DNA of 64,000 nucleotides. It comes from Oceanimonas doudoroffii (GTDB lineage Bacteria; Pseudomonadota; Gammaproteobacteria; Enterobacterales; Aeromonadaceae). Positions 1-12,382 of this stretch are shown piece after piece. Made by a program: the position numbers and the translations under genes. The stretch lies in NCBI RefSeq assembly GCF_002242685.1, contig NZ_NBIM01000006.1:1-64000 (forward strand), written 5' to 3'. The stretch's first letter is position 1, and every line of letters begins with the position of its first letter. The notes under the pieces are model-generated. The model made no database searches and was not told where the DNA came from. It was given only the letters and a program-made list of their open reading frames with translations.

Positions 1-3
1 TTA

Positions 4-121
4 TGCCTGGCGGCCATAGCGTTGTGGAACCACCTGACTCCATGCCGAACTCAGTAGTGAAACGCACCCGCGCCGATGATAGTGTGGCAGCTGCCATGTG
101 AAAGTAGGTCACTGCCAGGCA
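4..121 (+). rRNA. rrf: 5S ribosomal RNA
   Basis: The segment has the standard gammaproteobacterial 5S start (TGCCTGGCGGCC) and an end (CTGCCAGGCA) that pairs with it to close the terminal helix. The internal CCATGCCGAACTCAG block is the conserved loop. It is the last gene of an rRNA operon whose 16S and 23S genes lie outside the window. Confidence 0.97.
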
Positions 122-131
122 CCCAATACCG

Positions 132-163
132 AAAAGCCCGATACGAAAGTGTCGGGCTTTTTT
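132..163 (+). terminator. rRNA operon terminator
   Basis: A ten-pair stem (AGCCCGATAC / GTGTCGGGCT) closed by a GAAA tetraloop is followed by a T-run, directly behind the 5S gene. It is a canonical intrinsic terminator. Confidence 0.92.
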
Positions 164-189
164 CGTTTCTTCGCACGACCCCACCAAAT

Positions 190-218
190 TTGACTCAAGT
201 CACATTTTTTACTCTAAT
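190..218 (+). promoter_or_regulatory. sigma70 promoter of the tautomerase gene
   Basis: TTGACT (190-195) is separated by 17 bases from TCTAAT (213-218), and the AAAGGA ribosome-binding site and ATG follow about 25-35 bases later. The spacing is ideal for a housekeeping promoter. Confidence 0.7.
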
Positions 219-254
219 GTCGGCTCGTTTTTCAGACATATAAAGGAAAAAATC

Positions 255-455
255 ATGCCGATTCTTAACATCGCCCTGATCGAAGGCCGTAGTAACGAGC
301 AGAAAGAAGCCCTGATCAGCGAAGTGACCGACGCCTGTGTACGTGCCCTGGACGTCAAGCCCGAGACCGTACGTATTCTGCTGCAGGACATCGCCACTCA
401 GGACTTCGGCGTGGCTGGTGAGTCGGTGCGGGCCAAACGGGAACGTCAGGCCTGA
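255..455 (+). CDS. 4-oxalocrotonate tautomerase family protein
   Basis: This 66-residue protein has the size and fold signature of the small tautomerases that interconvert enol and keto acids through an amino-terminal proline. The Pro follows the initiator Met, and counting from it Arg11 and Arg39 are both present, the substrate-binding residues of 4-oxalocrotonate tautomerase. An AAAGGAAAAA ribosome-binding site precedes the ATG. It stands alone between the rRNA operon and crcB, so its substrate cannot be read from context. No aromatic-degradation genes are nearby, and a general or promiscuous tautomerase is as likely as a catabolic one. Confidence 0.88.
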   Translation: MPILNIALIEGRSNEQKEALISEVTDACVRALDVKPETVRILLQDIATQDFGVAGESVRAKRERQA

Positions 456-483
456 TCCCTTCGAGCATGGGTTTTTGAGTCCG

Positions 484-521
484 ACCGGCGTAAACTGAGG
501 CCATTTCTTGTTTACGCCGGT
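484..521 (+). promoter_or_regulatory. perfect 12-bp hairpin immediately upstream of crcB
   Basis: ACCGGCGTAAAC (484-495) and GTTTACGCCGGT (510-521) are perfectly complementary, with a 14-base loop. The right arm ends five bases before the crcB ATG, where a Shine-Dalgarno would normally sit. The only GAGG is in the loop (497-500). It may terminate the tautomerase transcript weakly or control crcB translation. Confidence 0.7.
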
Positions 522-526
522 TTGTC

Positions 527-913
527 ATGAAAACCCTGATGTTTATTGCCCTTGGCGGCGCCATCGGCGCCGTGCTGCGTTTTGTCATCACCGATGTGAT
601 GGGCCGTCTGCTCGGCCGCTCCTTTCCCTACAGCATTCTGACCGTCAACCTGATTGGCTCCCTGCTAATGGGCATTATCTTTGTGCTGGTACAACAGCAG
701 GCGTTAAGCGCGCACTCCTGGCGGCCCTTTATGATGGTGGGCATGCTGGGAGCGCTGACCACTTTTTCTTCCTTTTCTCTGGATACGGTGCTGTTGCTGG
801 AACACGGCCAGTGGGTCAAGGCCGGGCTGAATGTGTTCCTGAATGTGGTTTGCTGTATGATATTCACTTTTCTGGGAATGCAGATCACCCACAGCCTGCT
901 GGCTTCCCGTTAG
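527..913 (+). CDS. crcB: fluoride ion channel CrcB (Fluc)
   Basis: This 128-residue, four-helix inner-membrane protein belongs to the CrcB/Fluc family, which exports fluoride passively as a dual-topology dimer. Visible signatures are [10 protein letters not shown] near the N-terminus, NLIGSLLMG in the second helix, and [12 protein letters not shown] in the third, which contains the polar-track Thr and Phe-box residues. The length is typical of the family. A fluoride riboswitch was looked for upstream and not recognised; instead a perfect hairpin abuts the start codon. It precedes ubiE by 58 bases but has no functional link to it. Confidence 0.95.
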   Translation: MKTLMFIALGGAIGAVLRFVITDVMGRLLGRSFPYSILTVNLIGSLLMGIIFVLVQQQALSAHSWRPFMMVGMLGALTTFSSFSLDTVLLLEHGQWVKAGLNVFLNVVCCMIFTFLGMQITHSLLASR

Positions 914-971
914 TCCGGCCCGTGCATTTGCAGTACACTGCCTTACTTCGATTTTTACAGGTGTCTTGAGA

Positions 972-1727
972 ATGTCAGAACAGCACAAGTCGACGACCCA
1001 TTTTGGTTACCAGACCATAAATGCCGATGAAAAAGAGCACATGGTGGCCAGCGTTTTCCACTCGGTGGCGGCCAAGTACGACGTGATGAACGATCTGATG
1101 TCTTTCGGCATTCATCGCCTGTGGAAACGCTTTACCATCGACTGTTCCGGCGTGCGTCCGGGCCACAAGGTGCTGGATTTGGCCGGTGGCACCGGCGACC
1201 TGACCGCCAAGTTTTCCCGCATGGTCGGCGAGCAGGGCCAGGTAGTACTGGCCGACATCAATGACTCCATGCTCAAGGTGGGCCGCGACAAGCTGCGCAA
1301 CATGGGGTTGGGCAACAATATTTCCTATGTGCAGGCCAATGCCGAGGCGCTGCCTTTTCCCGACAATCACTTTGATCTAATCACCATCGCCTTTGGCCTG
1401 CGCAACGTCACCAACAAGGACAAGGCACTGGCCTCCATGCAGCGGGTGCTGAAGCCGGGCGGCCGGCTGTTGGTGCTGGAGTTTTCCAAGCCTCAGCATG
1501 AGATCATGAGCAAGCTGTACGACTTCTACTCCTTTAATGTGCTGCCCAAGATGGGCGCGTTGGTGGCCCAGGACAGCGAAAGCTATCAGTATCTGGCTGA
1601 GTCTATTCGCATGCACCCGGATCAGGACACCCTCAAGCGAATGATGGAAGACGCTGGCCTGGAGCAGGTGGAGTATTTCAACCTGACCGACGGCGTGGTG
1701 GCACTGCACCGCGGATTCAAATTCTGA
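972..1727 (+). CDS. ubiE: demethylmenaquinone / 2-polyprenylbenzoquinol C-methyltransferase UbiE
   Basis: UbiE is the SAM-dependent C-methyltransferase of both ubiquinone and menaquinone synthesis. The 251-residue product matches the E. coli length. The SAM motif [16 protein letters not shown] lies near residues 65-80, and [15 protein letters not shown] is the post-motif region. An in-frame TTG lies six bases upstream, but the ATG at 972 has the better-spaced AGG and gives the usual [12 protein letters not shown] start. The stop codon overlaps the ubiJ start by one base, which marks a translationally coupled ubiE-ubiJ-ubiB operon, as in E. coli. Confidence 0.97.
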   Translation: MSEQHKSTTHFGYQTINADEKEHMVASVFHSVAAKYDVMNDLMSFGIHRLWKRFTIDCSGVRPGHKVLDLAGGTGDLTAKFSRMVGEQGQVVLADINDSMLKVGRDKLRNMGLGNNISYVQANAEALPFPDNHFDLITIAFGLRNVTNKDKALASMQRVLKPGGRLLVLEFSKPQHEIMSKLYDFYSFNVLPKMGALVAQDSESYQYLAESIRMHPDQDTLKRMMEDAGLEQVEYFNLTDGVVALHRGFKF

Positions 1728-2347
1728 TGAAGTCACTGCTGTTGCCATTGCTGAACGGCACCCTGGAAACCGCCATCAACCGGCTGCTGCGGCAGAGTCC
1801 TGCGCTCAGCCGAGGGCTGCAGCCTCTGCATGGCCGAGTGCTACAGCTGACCCTGATAGACTTCACCAGTTTTTACCTGGTGTTCGGCCCGGGCCACGTG
1901 GAGTTACTGGGCAACTACGAAGGCCGGGTCGACAGCCACCTCAGCCTGTCGATCGGTGCCCTTGGGCTGCTCAGGGACAAGGGCCTGCTGATGCAGTACA
2001 TTCGCGACGGCCGCATCGATCTCGAGGGCGATCCGCAGCCCTGGCAGGATCTGAGTGCACTGATGCGGGACAATCCCGTCGACATTGAAGAGTGGTTGGT
2101 GCCCTACACCGGTGATGCCCTGGCTCACCTGTTGTGCCGGCATGGCCGCGAGATTCGGACCGGCCTTGGCGCCCGGCTGAGCGATGCACTGCAACACTTG
2201 GGCGAGTTTGTCCGTGAAGAAGCCCGGCTGGCGGTAGGGCCGCTGGAGCTGGCCGATTTTGGTGACGAAGTGGAAGCGCTGAACAAACGACTGAACCGCC
2301 TGCAGGGACGCCTGGCGGCACTGACCGACAAGGTGACCCATTCATGA
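1727..2347 (+). CDS. ubiJ: ubiquinone biosynthesis accessory factor UbiJ
   Basis: UbiJ is a soluble lipid-binding scaffold of the aerobic ubiquinone synthesis complex. The 206-residue product has an N-terminal SCP2-like sterol-carrier region (about residues 15-115) and a C-terminal helical segment ([23 protein letters not shown]) with coiled-coil character. Identification rests on this pattern plus its fixed place between ubiE and ubiB, overlapping them by 1 and 4 bases. UbiK, its partner in other gammaproteobacteria, is encoded at 16.5-16.8 kb. Confidence 0.93.
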   Translation: MKSLLLPLLNGTLETAINRLLRQSPALSRGLQPLHGRVLQLTLIDFTSFYLVFGPGHVELLGNYEGRVDSHLSLSIGALGLLRDKGLLMQYIRDGRIDLEGDPQPWQDLSALMRDNPVDIEEWLVPYTGDALAHLLCRHGREIRTGLGARLSDALQHLGEFVREEARLAVGPLELADFGDEVEALNKRLNRLQGRLAALTDKVTHS

Positions 2348-3981
2348 GAAAACTGCGGGAGCTGCGCCGCCTTTACCAGATTGGCCGTACCCTGTTTGAC
2401 TATGGCCTGGATGAGCTGATTCCTTCCCGGCTACAGATCTGGCCGGCGCGCATGGCTCGAAAAAGCCTGTTCTGGCTGAAAAACAGACATCCGGACCTGT
2501 CCCGGGGCAAGCGCATTCGCCTGGCCCTGGAGAGCCTGGGCCCGGTGTTTATCAAGTTCGGCCAGATGCTCTCCACCCGCCGCGATCTGCTGCCGCCGGA
2601 CATCGCCGAAGAGCTGGCCCTGCTGCAGGACAGAGTGCCGCCCTTTGACGGCAAACTGGCCCGCCAGCAGATTGAACACAGCCTGCGCCAACCCATTGAA
2701 ACCCTGTTTGATGAGTTCGACGAAAAACCCCTGGCCTCGGCGTCCATTGCCCAGGTGCACACCGCCCGGCTCAAGACCGGACAGGAGATCGTCATCAAGG
2801 TGATTCGGCCCGGCATCGAGCGGGTGATCGAGGCCGATGTCAGCCTGATGCATTCTATGGCCACCCTGATTGCCCGGCTGGTGCCGGAGCGCAGCAGCCG
2901 CTTGCGGCCGGTGGAAGTGGTGGAGGAATACCGCAAGACCCTGCTCGACGAGCTAAATCTGCTGCGGGAAGCGGCCAACGCCATTCAGCTGCGGCGCAAT
3001 TTCGAGGGTTCTCGTACCCTCTATGTGCCGGAGATTTATTCCAGCTACTGCCACGAGAATGTGCTGGTGATGGAGCGCATTTACGGCATTCCGGTGTCGG
3101 ACACCGATGCCCTGGAAGCCAACGGCACCAATATGAAGCTGCTCGCCGAGCGGGGTGTGGAGGTGTTCTTTACCCAGGTTTTTCGTGACAGCTTTTTTCA
3201 TGCCGACATGCATCCGGGCAATATTTTTGTGTCTTACGACCATCCGGAAGATCCTCAGTGGATCGGCATCGACTGCGGCATCGTCGGTACCCTCAACCGG
3301 GACGACAAGCGCTATCTGGCGGAAAACTTTCTGGCCTTTTTCAACCGGGACTACCGCAAGGTGGCCGAGCTGCACGTGGAGTCGGGATGGGTACCGGCCG
3401 ACACCAAGGTGGAAGAGTTCGAATCGGCCATTCGCACCGTGCTTGAGCCCATTTTTGAAAAGCCCCTGTCCGAAATCTCCTTTGGCCATGTGCTGCTGAA
3501 TCTGTTTAATACTGCCCGCCGCTTTAACATGGCGGTGCAACCCCAACTGGTGTTGTTGCAGAAGACCCTGCTCTACGTGGAAGGGGTGGGCCGCCAGCTC
3601 TATCCCCAGCTGGATCTGTGGAAAACCGCCAAGCCCTTCCTGGAAGACTGGATGCAGAAACAGGTGGGCTATAAGGCGGTGATCAACGGGGTAAAGGAAA
3701 ATGCCCCGTTCTGGGCCGAGAAACTGCCGGAGATTCCCGAGCTTATCTACGATGCCCTGCGCCAGGCCAAGCTGCAGCAGCGACAGATGACGGGCCTGTA
3801 CGAGCGCTACGCCGGTCACGACAAGCGCCAGGGCCAGGGGCGGTTTCTGCTGGCCATGGGGGCCAGTACCCTGCTGGCCAGCACCCTGTTGCTGGGCATG
3901 GATGAAAGCCGGCTGGCCATGTCTGGCCTGCTGCTGACTTTGGTTGTATGGTGGCTGGGCTGGCGGCGTATTGCCCGATAG
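2344..3981 (+). CDS. ubiB: ubiquinone biosynthesis atypical kinase UbiB
   Basis: UbiB is a membrane-anchored ADCK/ABC1 atypical kinase-ATPase needed for ubiquinone production, probably by mobilising membrane-bound intermediates. The 545-residue length is standard. The family KxGQ-type motif is seen as [16 protein letters not shown] near residue 75, with [11 protein letters not shown] as the Ala-rich nucleotide loop and [11 protein letters not shown] and GIDCGIVG as the catalytic and metal-binding segments. Two C-terminal membrane helices (about 498-540) anchor it. The start overlaps the ubiJ stop by four bases. Confidence 0.97.
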   Translation: MRKLRELRRLYQIGRTLFDYGLDELIPSRLQIWPARMARKSLFWLKNRHPDLSRGKRIRLALESLGPVFIKFGQMLSTRRDLLPPDIAEELALLQDRVPPFDGKLARQQIEHSLRQPIETLFDEFDEKPLASASIAQVHTARLKTGQEIVIKVIRPGIERVIEADVSLMHSMATLIARLVPERSSRLRPVEVVEEYRKTLLDELNLLREAANAIQLRRNFEGSRTLYVPEIYSSYCHENVLVMERIYGIPVSDTDALEANGTNMKLLAERGVEVFFTQVFRDSFFHADMHPGNIFVSYDHPEDPQWIGIDCGIVGTLNRDDKRYLAENFLAFFNRDYRKVAELHVESGWVPADTKVEEFESAIRTVLEPIFEKPLSEISFGHVLLNLFNTARRFNMAVQPQLVLLQKTLLYVEGVGRQLYPQLDLWKTAKPFLEDWMQKQVGYKAVINGVKENAPFWAEKLPEIPELIYDALRQAKLQQRQMTGLYERYAGHDKRQGQGRFLLAMGASTLLASTLLLGMDESRLAMSGLLLTLVVWWLGWRRIAR

Positions 3982-4018
3982 TTTGATCTGGTGTCAGATT
4001 TTCGTCATTTGGCTGCAA

Positions 4019-4024
4019 TATAAT
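4019..4024 (+). promoter_or_regulatory. candidate -10 element for tatABC
   Basis: A perfect TATAAT, preceded by TGCAA, lies in the 83-base gap between ubiB and tatA, about 40 bases before the tatA start. The -35 region is weak, so the tat genes may be co-transcribed with ubiEJB as well as have their own promoter. Confidence 0.5.
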
Positions 4025-4064
4025 GGGCCTTTATCGTTCTCTGTTTGCAAAGGAAAAATGAGTT

Positions 4065-4313
4065 ATGGGTGGAATCAGTATTTGGCAACTGCTTATCGTG
4101 GTGCTCATCGTGGTGCTGCTGTTCGGAACCAAGAAGCTGCGTGGCATGGGCAGCGATCTGGGCTCGGCGGTCAAGGGCTTTAAAAAGGCCATGAGTGACG
4201 AGGAGCAGGGCAAGAAGGACGCGGACTTCGAGCAGCAAAAGCTGGCCGACAAAAAGGAACAGGGCGAGCCACTGAACGAGCAGGACAAGGCCAAAGACAA
4301 AGATCGGGTATAA
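4065..4313 (+). CDS. tatA: Sec-independent translocase subunit TatA
   Basis: TatA oligomerises to form the twin-arginine translocation conduit for folded proteins. The 82-residue protein has the family architecture: a short periplasmic N-terminus, one membrane helix (about residues 6-21), the [24 protein letters not shown] amphipathic helix, and a charged, disordered Lys/Glu/Asp-rich tail. It leads tatA-tatB-tatC-tatD, with three bases to tatB. Cofactor-bearing redox enzymes would be typical substrates; none is certain in this window. Confidence 0.96.
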   Translation: MGGISIWQLLIVVLIVVLLFGTKKLRGMGSDLGSAVKGFKKAMSDEEQGKKDADFEQQKLADKKEQGEPLNEQDKAKDKDRV

Positions 4314-4316
4314 GCC

Positions 4317-4670
4317 ATGTTCGATATCGGTTTTTGGGAATTGGTGGTGATTTCGGTCATTGGCCTGGTGGTACTCGGCCCCGAGCGCCTACCCGTGGCC
4401 ATTCGCACCGTCTCCCGCCTGTTCAGCACGGTGCGCAACACCGCCAATGCGGTGAAAACCGAACTGGCCCAGGAGCTGAAAATGGAAGAGCTGCACCGGG
4501 ATCTGAAAAAGGCTGAGCAGCTCGGCATGAAGGATCTCAGCCCCGAGCTGCAGCAATCCATCGATCAACTGAAAGACGCCGCCGCCTCGGTTAACCGGCC
4601 CTATGAAAAGCGCCCCGAGCAGAATACGGATGAACCCTCCAGTACTGAGTCCCGGAAACCTTCTGAATGA
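4317..4670 (+). CDS. tatB: Sec-independent translocase subunit TatB
   Basis: TatB forms the substrate-receptor complex with TatC. The 117-residue protein begins [30 protein letters not shown], containing the N-terminal helix, the conserved Glu within it and the GPERLP hinge that separates TatB from TatA. An amphipathic helix and a polar tail follow. It overlaps tatC by four bases (ATGA), implying coupled translation. The tail is shorter than in E. coli TatB but within the family range. Confidence 0.95.
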   Translation: MFDIGFWELVVISVIGLVVLGPERLPVAIRTVSRLFSTVRNTANAVKTELAQELKMEELHRDLKKAEQLGMKDLSPELQQSIDQLKDAAASVNRPYEKRPEQNTDEPSSTESRKPSE

Positions 4671-5409
4671 CTGAATCACAGCAGCCCCTGATCAGCCACT
4701 TGGTGGAGCTGAGGTCGCGTCTGTTGCGTGCCTTTGCCGCCGTGTTGGTGGTGTTCCTGGGCCTGGTCTATTTTGCCAACGACATCTATACCCTGCTGGC
4801 GACGCCCTTGCTGAAGCAACTGCCGGAAGGGGCGAGCATGATCGCTACCGGCGTGGCCACGCCCTTTCTGACGCCAATCAAGCTGACGCTGATCGTCTCC
4901 TTTTTTGCCGCCATTCCCATTGTGCTCTACCAGGTGTGGGCTTTTATCGCACCGGGCCTGTACAAGCACGAAAAGCGATTGATCGCCCCCCTGGTGTTTT
5001 CCAGCGCCCTGCTGTTTTACGCCGGTGCGGCCTTTGCCTATTTTGTGGTGTTTCCCCTGGCATTCGGCTTTTTCACCAGCATGGCGCCGGAAGGGGTAAC
5101 CATTGCCACCGACATTGCCAGCTATCTGGACTTCGTGCTGGGGTTGTTCATCGCCTTTGGCATCGCCTTTGAGATCCCCATCGCCACCATTTTGCTGTGC
5201 TGGACCGGAGTGACTACTCCCAGGGAGCTGGCCGCCAAGCGGCCCTATGTGGTGGTGATTGTCTTTATCGTCGGCATGCTGCTCACACCGCCGGATGTGA
5301 TCTCCCAGACCCTGCTGGCCATTCCCATGTGGCTGCTGTTCGAGATCGGCGTCTTTTTTGGCCGTTTCTATGTGCGAGAAGAAAAGGACGACGAACAGGA
5401 GCCCACGGC

Positions 5410-5413
<4 letters not shown>
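4667..5413 (+). CDS. tatC: Sec-independent translocase subunit TatC
   Basis: TatC is the polytopic receptor that recognises the twin-arginine signal peptide. The 248-residue product starts with [19 protein letters not shown], the cytoplasmic N-terminal signature, and has six predicted membrane helices. The periplasmic-loop hallmark [10 protein letters not shown] is near residues 100-110, and [22 protein letters not shown] is the conserved C-terminal segment. The stop codon overlaps the tatD GTG start, so tatABCD reads as one unit. Confidence 0.97.
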
Positions 5414-8083
<2,670 letters not shown>

Positions 8084-8085
8084 GC

Positions 8086-9342
8086 CTAAGCCTGACCTTT
8101 GCGATAGTAGGCCCGGTGTTCTTCCGTGGGGACCATGCTGCCGCCGGTCAGCCACAGCAGGTGATGCGCCTGAGTGGCCAGCTGCTGCCACTCGGTCTGT
8201 TGTAGCAGCTGGTGCATACCACCGGCACCGGCCATGGCCGAGGGCTCGGCTTTGATACCTTCGCTATCTTGCAACAGCGTCAGCAGCCGGAACAGCTGTT
8301 GATCTTCCACCGTCATGGCGCCGGCCAGTATCGGCTGCATCAGCCGGCAGACCAGGGCCGAGGGACGCCCGACCGCCAGGCCATCGGCGGCGGTGCGATT
8401 GTTTAGGCCATACTCCTCTACCGTGAGCTCAGCCCCCTTGCCGGTCATCATTCCCAGCAGCACGCAGGGAGACTGGACTGGTTCGACAAAGAAGCAGTGA
8501 ACATGGGGTCCCAACTCCTGCTTTAGACCGTAAGCCACGCCACCGGGGCCGCCTCCGACACCGCAGGGCAGATAGACAATGAGGGGGTGTTCGGCACTGG
8601 GGATGATGCCCTTTGCATCCAACTGAGCCTTGAGACGGCGCCCCGCCACGCCGTAGCCAGTGAACAGATCGAGCGAGTGTTCGTCATCGACGAAATGGCA
8701 ATCGGGATCCTGCTCGGCTAGGCGCCGGCCCTCGGCCACTGCCCGGCTGTAGTCATCTTCATACTCATGGACCCGGACACCCAGCTGCCTTAGCCGGTCT
8801 TTTTTCCATTGACGGGCATCGGCGGACATGTGTACATCCACCTGAAAGCCCAGGTGGGCTGCCATGGTGCCGATACTGAGGCCAAGGTTGCCGGTGGAGC
8901 CCACCGCCAGGGTGTGGCGGGCGAACAGGGCGCGGACCTTTTCATCCAGCAGGCACCGGTAATCCTGCTCCTGATGCAGAAGGCCGGCGCTCAGCGCCAG
9001 ATCCTCGGCGTATTTCAGCACTTCGTGAATACCGCCCCTGGCCTTGATGGATCCCGAAATGGGCAGTTCGTTGTCCCGTTTCAGCCATAGGGTGCCGGTC
9101 ACCGGCATGCCCCAGTAATTTTCCAGGGCCCGGGCAAAATTGTCGGCCCGGCTCAGCGGGGATTCGATAATACCATCGCCGGTACCGGGAAACAGGGCGC
9201 GAATACATGGGGCGAATCGGGTCAGGCGTTCGGCGGCCTGGCGAATGCCAACCGCGTCATTGACGGGCGCACTAGGGTAGTAGTCGGGGTTGTGCCAAAA
9301 GCAGGGGTGGGCTGCGCGTAATCGGGTATCCAGGGATGTCAT
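8086..9342 (-). CDS. dsdA: D-serine ammonia-lyase (D-serine dehydratase)
   Basis: DsdA is a PLP enzyme that deaminates D-serine to pyruvate and ammonia, allowing detoxification and use as a nutrient. The 418-residue product shows the PLP lysine in ELPISGSIKARGG (Lys100), the substrate loop AVGSTGNLGLSIG, the phosphate-binding glycine loop CGVGGGPGGVAYG, and a C-terminal LTGGSMVP segment. It is slightly shorter than E. coli DsdA (about 440). AAGGA lies eight bases before the ATG. A LysR gene follows immediately. No D-serine transporter is adjacent, so uptake must be provided elsewhere. Confidence 0.94.
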   Translation of the reverse strand: MTSLDTRLRAAHPCFWHNPDYYPSAPVNDAVGIRQAAERLTRFAPCIRALFPGTGDGIIESPLSRADNFARALENYWGMPVTGTLWLKRDNELPISGSIKARGGIHEVLKYAEDLALSAGLLHQEQDYRCLLDEKVRALFARHTLAVGSTGNLGLSIGTMAAHLGFQVDVHMSADARQWKKDRLRQLGVRVHEYEDDYSRAVAEGRRLAEQDPDCHFVDDEHSLDLFTGYGVAGRRLKAQLDAKGIIPSAEHPLIVYLPCGVGGGPGGVAYGLKQELGPHVHCFFVEPVQSPCVLLGMMTGKGAELTVEEYGLNNRTAADGLAVGRPSALVCRLMQPILAGAMTVEDQQLFRLLTLLQDSEGIKAEPSAMAGAGGMHQLLQQTEWQQLATQAHHLLWLTGGSMVPTEEHRAYYRKGQA

Positions 9343-9472
9343 TAGATGTTTCCTTTCGCTGTCTGGCTTTCAGCTTAGCCTCGGGTGATCAGCACCACAA
9401 AAGGAATGATTACATGTCAGAGGTGAAGGAAATTCATGCTATTTCGCAGCATGGGCAGGCCATTCCGCACAC

Positions 9473-10954
9473 TTATGCTTCGACGATGTCCAGCTGCCAG
9501 CCCAGCGCACTCTGGCGACGGGCTTCCGCGAACAGCTCACTGGCGCGCAGGTGATGACCGGTGCTCCAGCCGGCGGGCAGGGTGAGGATCAGACGGTTGC
9601 CATCTCTCTGCAACGCAAAGGCGGGCACGGTGCCGCGGGTGCGGCGCAGACACAGAATAATGGCCAGGCGCAGCAACCGGGCCAGCAATACGGCCCGTTC
9701 GCCATCCAGGGCACATTGCGCCTGCAGCGCCTCCAGCTGAAAGTCGTCTCGCTGGTTCAGCAGCAGGGCGGCCAGCAGGCCTTTCTGGGGCGCGGTAAAA
9801 CCCGGCAAATCGATATGGCGAATAATATAGGCGGCGTGCTCGGGGGCACGCTTGTACTCGATGCACAGGCCCAACTCATAGAGCATGGCTGCTCGGGCCA
9901 GCATGCGGGCGGCATCACTGTCGGTGTCGGGCTGCAGCTGTTTCAGGGCCTGCAGTGCCGTGTTGCGCACCCGTTCACCCTGCTCTCTGTCCAGTTGATA
10001 GCGGGCGATCAGGCTGTCGATGGTTCTGTCCTGGGCGTCGCATTCCTGGCGAGTGCCGAGCATGCCATAGATAAGCCCCTCACGCAGGGCACCACCGGCC
10101 AGCACCATGTGCTCGATGGCAAGGGTGTCGAACAGGGCGATAAGAATGGCCAGGCCCGAGGCAAACACCGGTGCCCGCTCCGGGGTCAGGCCAGGCAGCT
10201 GCAGTTGCTCCACCCGGCCACAGGCAATGGCCTGTGCCTTGAGCCGATGCAGCTTGGCCAGGGTGATCTGTTCGTTTTCCCCCTGGGCCATCATGATTTC
10301 CTGAATGGCCTGCACCGTGCCCGAGGCGCCGATGCAGTGTTGCCAGCCCTGGGTGAGGTAGCCGGCGGCCACCGGTGACAGCTCGTGCTGGGCGGCGGCA
10401 ATGGCTTGTTCAAAGTGGGCTTCGCTCAGTTCGCCGTCGGGAAAGTGCCGCTTCAGCCAGGTAACACAGCCCATGTGCAGGCTGTGCAGCAGCTCGGCCG
10501 AGGTGCCTTCGCCAATTACCAGTTCGGTGCTGGCTCCGCCAATATCGATTACCAGCCGACGGCCGGTGCCCGATGAGGTCCAGGCTACCCCCTGATAGAT
10601 GGTGGCCGCTTCCTCCTCGCCGGAGATGATGCGAATGGAATGTCCCAGTATGGCCTCGGCCCTTCCGATAAAGCGGTCGATGTTGGTGGCCAGGCGCAGG
10701 GTGGCGGTGCCAACAATACGCACCTGGTCGGCGGGCACATCCTGCAGCTGTTCGGCGAACAGCCGCAGGCAATCCCAGCCGCGCTCCATGGCGGCCTCAT
10801 CCAGGCTGCCGTCGGGTTGCAGTCCGGCGGCCAGGCGCACCTTGCGCTTGACCTTGGCCAGGATACGGCAGGCACCCTCCACCTCGTGCACCACCAGCAT
10901 GTGAAAGCTGTTGGAGCCGAGGTCGATGGCCGCATACAGGGAAGGGTTTTTCAC
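9473..10954 (-). CDS. gppA: guanosine-5'-triphosphate,3'-diphosphate pyrophosphatase GppA
   Basis: GppA hydrolyses pppGpp to ppGpp and belongs to the Ppx/GppA sugar-kinase-like superfamily. The product (about 493 residues) begins MKNPSLYAAIDLGSNSFHML, with the ASKHA phosphate-1 motif. ISGEEEAATIYQGVA, VIDIGGASTELV and GASGTVQAIQEIMMAQG are further conserved blocks, and a C-terminal HD-like helical domain follows. The GTG at 10954 is chosen because GAGG sits five bases upstream; a longer reading would run into rhlB. GppA rather than Ppx is supported by the E. coli-like order rhlB-gppA opposite trxA-rho. Confidence 0.94.
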   Translation of the reverse strand: MKNPSLYAAIDLGSNSFHMLVVHEVEGACRILAKVKRKVRLAAGLQPDGSLDEAAMERGWDCLRLFAEQLQDVPADQVRIVGTATLRLATNIDRFIGRAEAILGHSIRIISGEEEAATIYQGVAWTSSGTGRRLVIDIGGASTELVIGEGTSAELLHSLHMGCVTWLKRHFPDGELSEAHFEQAIAAAQHELSPVAAGYLTQGWQHCIGASGTVQAIQEIMMAQGENEQITLAKLHRLKAQAIACGRVEQLQLPGLTPERAPVFASGLAILIALFDTLAIEHMVLAGGALREGLIYGMLGTRQECDAQDRTIDSLIARYQLDREQGERVRNTALQALKQLQPDTDSDAARMLARAAMLYELGLCIEYKRAPEHAAYIIRHIDLPGFTAPQKGLLAALLLNQRDDFQLEALQAQCALDGERAVLLARLLRLAIILCLRRTRGTVPAFALQRDGNRLILTLPAGWSTGHHLRASELFAEARRQSALGWQLDIVEA

Positions 10955-10961
10955 GCAGGCC

Positions 10962-12266
10962 TCAGCTTCGGCTGTCCTGGTGCCGGCGCCGGCGATTACC
11001 CGAGGAGCGACGCTGGCCGCCGCCCTGGCGATCTCGCACATTGCGGTTTACGCCGGCCCTGTGGTGGTGAATACGCTTGGGCGGCGCCAGATCGTCGAGC
11101 AGGGCGTTGCTGTCATATTTGCTGACCGGAATTTCGTGCTCAATATAGGCTTCTACCGCCGGCAGGTTGAAGACATACTCCTCACAGGCAAAGCTGATGG
11201 AACTGCCGCTGGCCCCGGCCCTGCCGGTGCGACCGATGCGGTGCACATAGTCTTCGGCATCGTCGGGCAGGTCGTAGTTAAACACGTGACTGACATCGGG
11301 AATATGCAAGCCGCGGGCGGCCACGTCGGTGGCCACCAGAATGTCGAGCACGCCGCCGGTGAAATCTTCCAGGATCTTGAGTCGTTTTTTCTGGGGCACG
11401 TCACCGGTGAGCAGGCCCACCCTGTGGTTGTCGGCCTTGAGCCAGGCATAGACTTCTTCGCAGCTGTGCTTGGTGTTGGCAAAGACGATGGCCTTGTCGG
11501 GCCACTCTTCTTCCATCAGGGTCAGCAGCAAGCGCATCTTGTCTTCCTGCGCTGGGTAAAACAGCTCTTCCTTGATGCGGCCGGCGGTCTTGCGCTCCGG
11601 CTCCACCTGCACGTGCTCGGGGTCGTTCATGTGCTCATAGGCCAGTTCCTGTACCCTGAGCGACAGGGTGGCGGAAAACAGCATATTCTGGCGCTGGGTG
11701 GCAGGCGGCATGCGGCGGAACAGAAAGCGGATGTCCTTGATAAAGCCCAGATCGAACATGCGATCCGCTTCATCCAGTACCACCACCTGAATGGCGTCCA
11801 GGCTGATGACCTTCTGTTTAAAGAAGTCGATGATGCGGCCGGTGGTGCCCACCAGAATGTCCACGCCTTCGTTCAGCACCTGGGTTTGCTTTTCATAGCC
11901 GTCGCCACCATAGGCAAGGCCCAGCTTGAGGCCGGTGTGCTCGCTCAGGGTATCGGCGTCATTGTGGATCTGCACCGCCAGCTCCCGGGTCGGGGCCATG
12001 ATGATGGCACGGGGCTGATTGGTTTTGCGTTCGGCGGGAGCAGGCTTGGTCAGCAGGTGATGAAAGGTGGCGGCGAGAAAGGCGATGGTTTTTCCGGTGC
12101 CGGTCTGGGCCTGGCCGGCGATGTCCCGGCCGGTGAGCAGATGGGGCAGCGACAACGCCTGAATGGGCGTGCAGTTATGGAATCCCTTGGCTTCCAGGCC
12201 TGCCAGCACCTGCGGATGCAGGCCCAGCTGGTCGAATTTGGTCTCGGTGAGATGTGTCTTGCTCAT
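10962..12266 (-). CDS. rhlB: ATP-dependent RNA helicase RhlB
   Basis: RhlB is the DEAD-box helicase of the RNA degradosome. The 434-residue product carries the Q motif region ([13 protein letters not shown]), motif I AQTGTGKT, Ia [13 protein letters not shown] ([11 protein letters not shown]), SAT (LFSATLS), and [10 protein letters not shown] as motif VI. The tail is short, basic and Arg-rich ([20 protein letters not shown]), which normally mediates RNA and RNase E contact. It is followed after seven bases by gppA and is divergent from trxA, a conserved gene order. Confidence 0.97.
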   Translation of the reverse strand: MSKTHLTETKFDQLGLHPQVLAGLEAKGFHNCTPIQALSLPHLLTGRDIAGQAQTGTGKTIAFLAATFHHLLTKPAPAERKTNQPRAIIMAPTRELAVQIHNDADTLSEHTGLKLGLAYGGDGYEKQTQVLNEGVDILVGTTGRIIDFFKQKVISLDAIQVVVLDEADRMFDLGFIKDIRFLFRRMPPATQRQNMLFSATLSLRVQELAYEHMNDPEHVQVEPERKTAGRIKEELFYPAQEDKMRLLLTLMEEEWPDKAIVFANTKHSCEEVYAWLKADNHRVGLLTGDVPQKKRLKILEDFTGGVLDILVATDVAARGLHIPDVSHVFNYDLPDDAEDYVHRIGRTGRAGASGSSISFACEEYVFNLPAVEAYIEHEIPVSKYDSNALLDDLAPPKRIHHHRAGVNRNVRDRQGGGQRRSSGNRRRRHQDSRS

Positions 12267-12319
12267 AGCGTTCAGATTATCAGGTTAGGCTTGCAATAAT
12301 AAACAGGATCATTTGAAAT

Positions 12320-12338
12320 AGGGCAACTAAATTGCCCT
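12320..12338. promoter_or_regulatory. inverted repeat in the rhlB-trxA divergent promoter region
   Basis: AGGGCAA-CTAAA-TTGCCCT is a perfect seven-bp dyad in the 116-base gap between the divergent rhlB and trxA starts. It could be an operator or a hairpin in the trxA leader; no T-run follows, so it is not a terminator. Confidence 0.45.
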
Positions 12339-12382
12339 GGCGTTGTATGTTTTTGAAGGGCAAACACTGACTGGAGTTGGAG

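Noticed and set aside
456..526. A fluoride riboswitch before crcB
   Set aside because: The conserved GGNGATGG-type crcB motif was not found; only a simple perfect hairpin is present.
9414..9554. A 46-codon frame with AAAGGA upstream between dsdA and gppA
   Set aside because: It overlaps the 3' end of gppA on the other strand and has no recognisable features; support is only a Shine-Dalgarno-like string.
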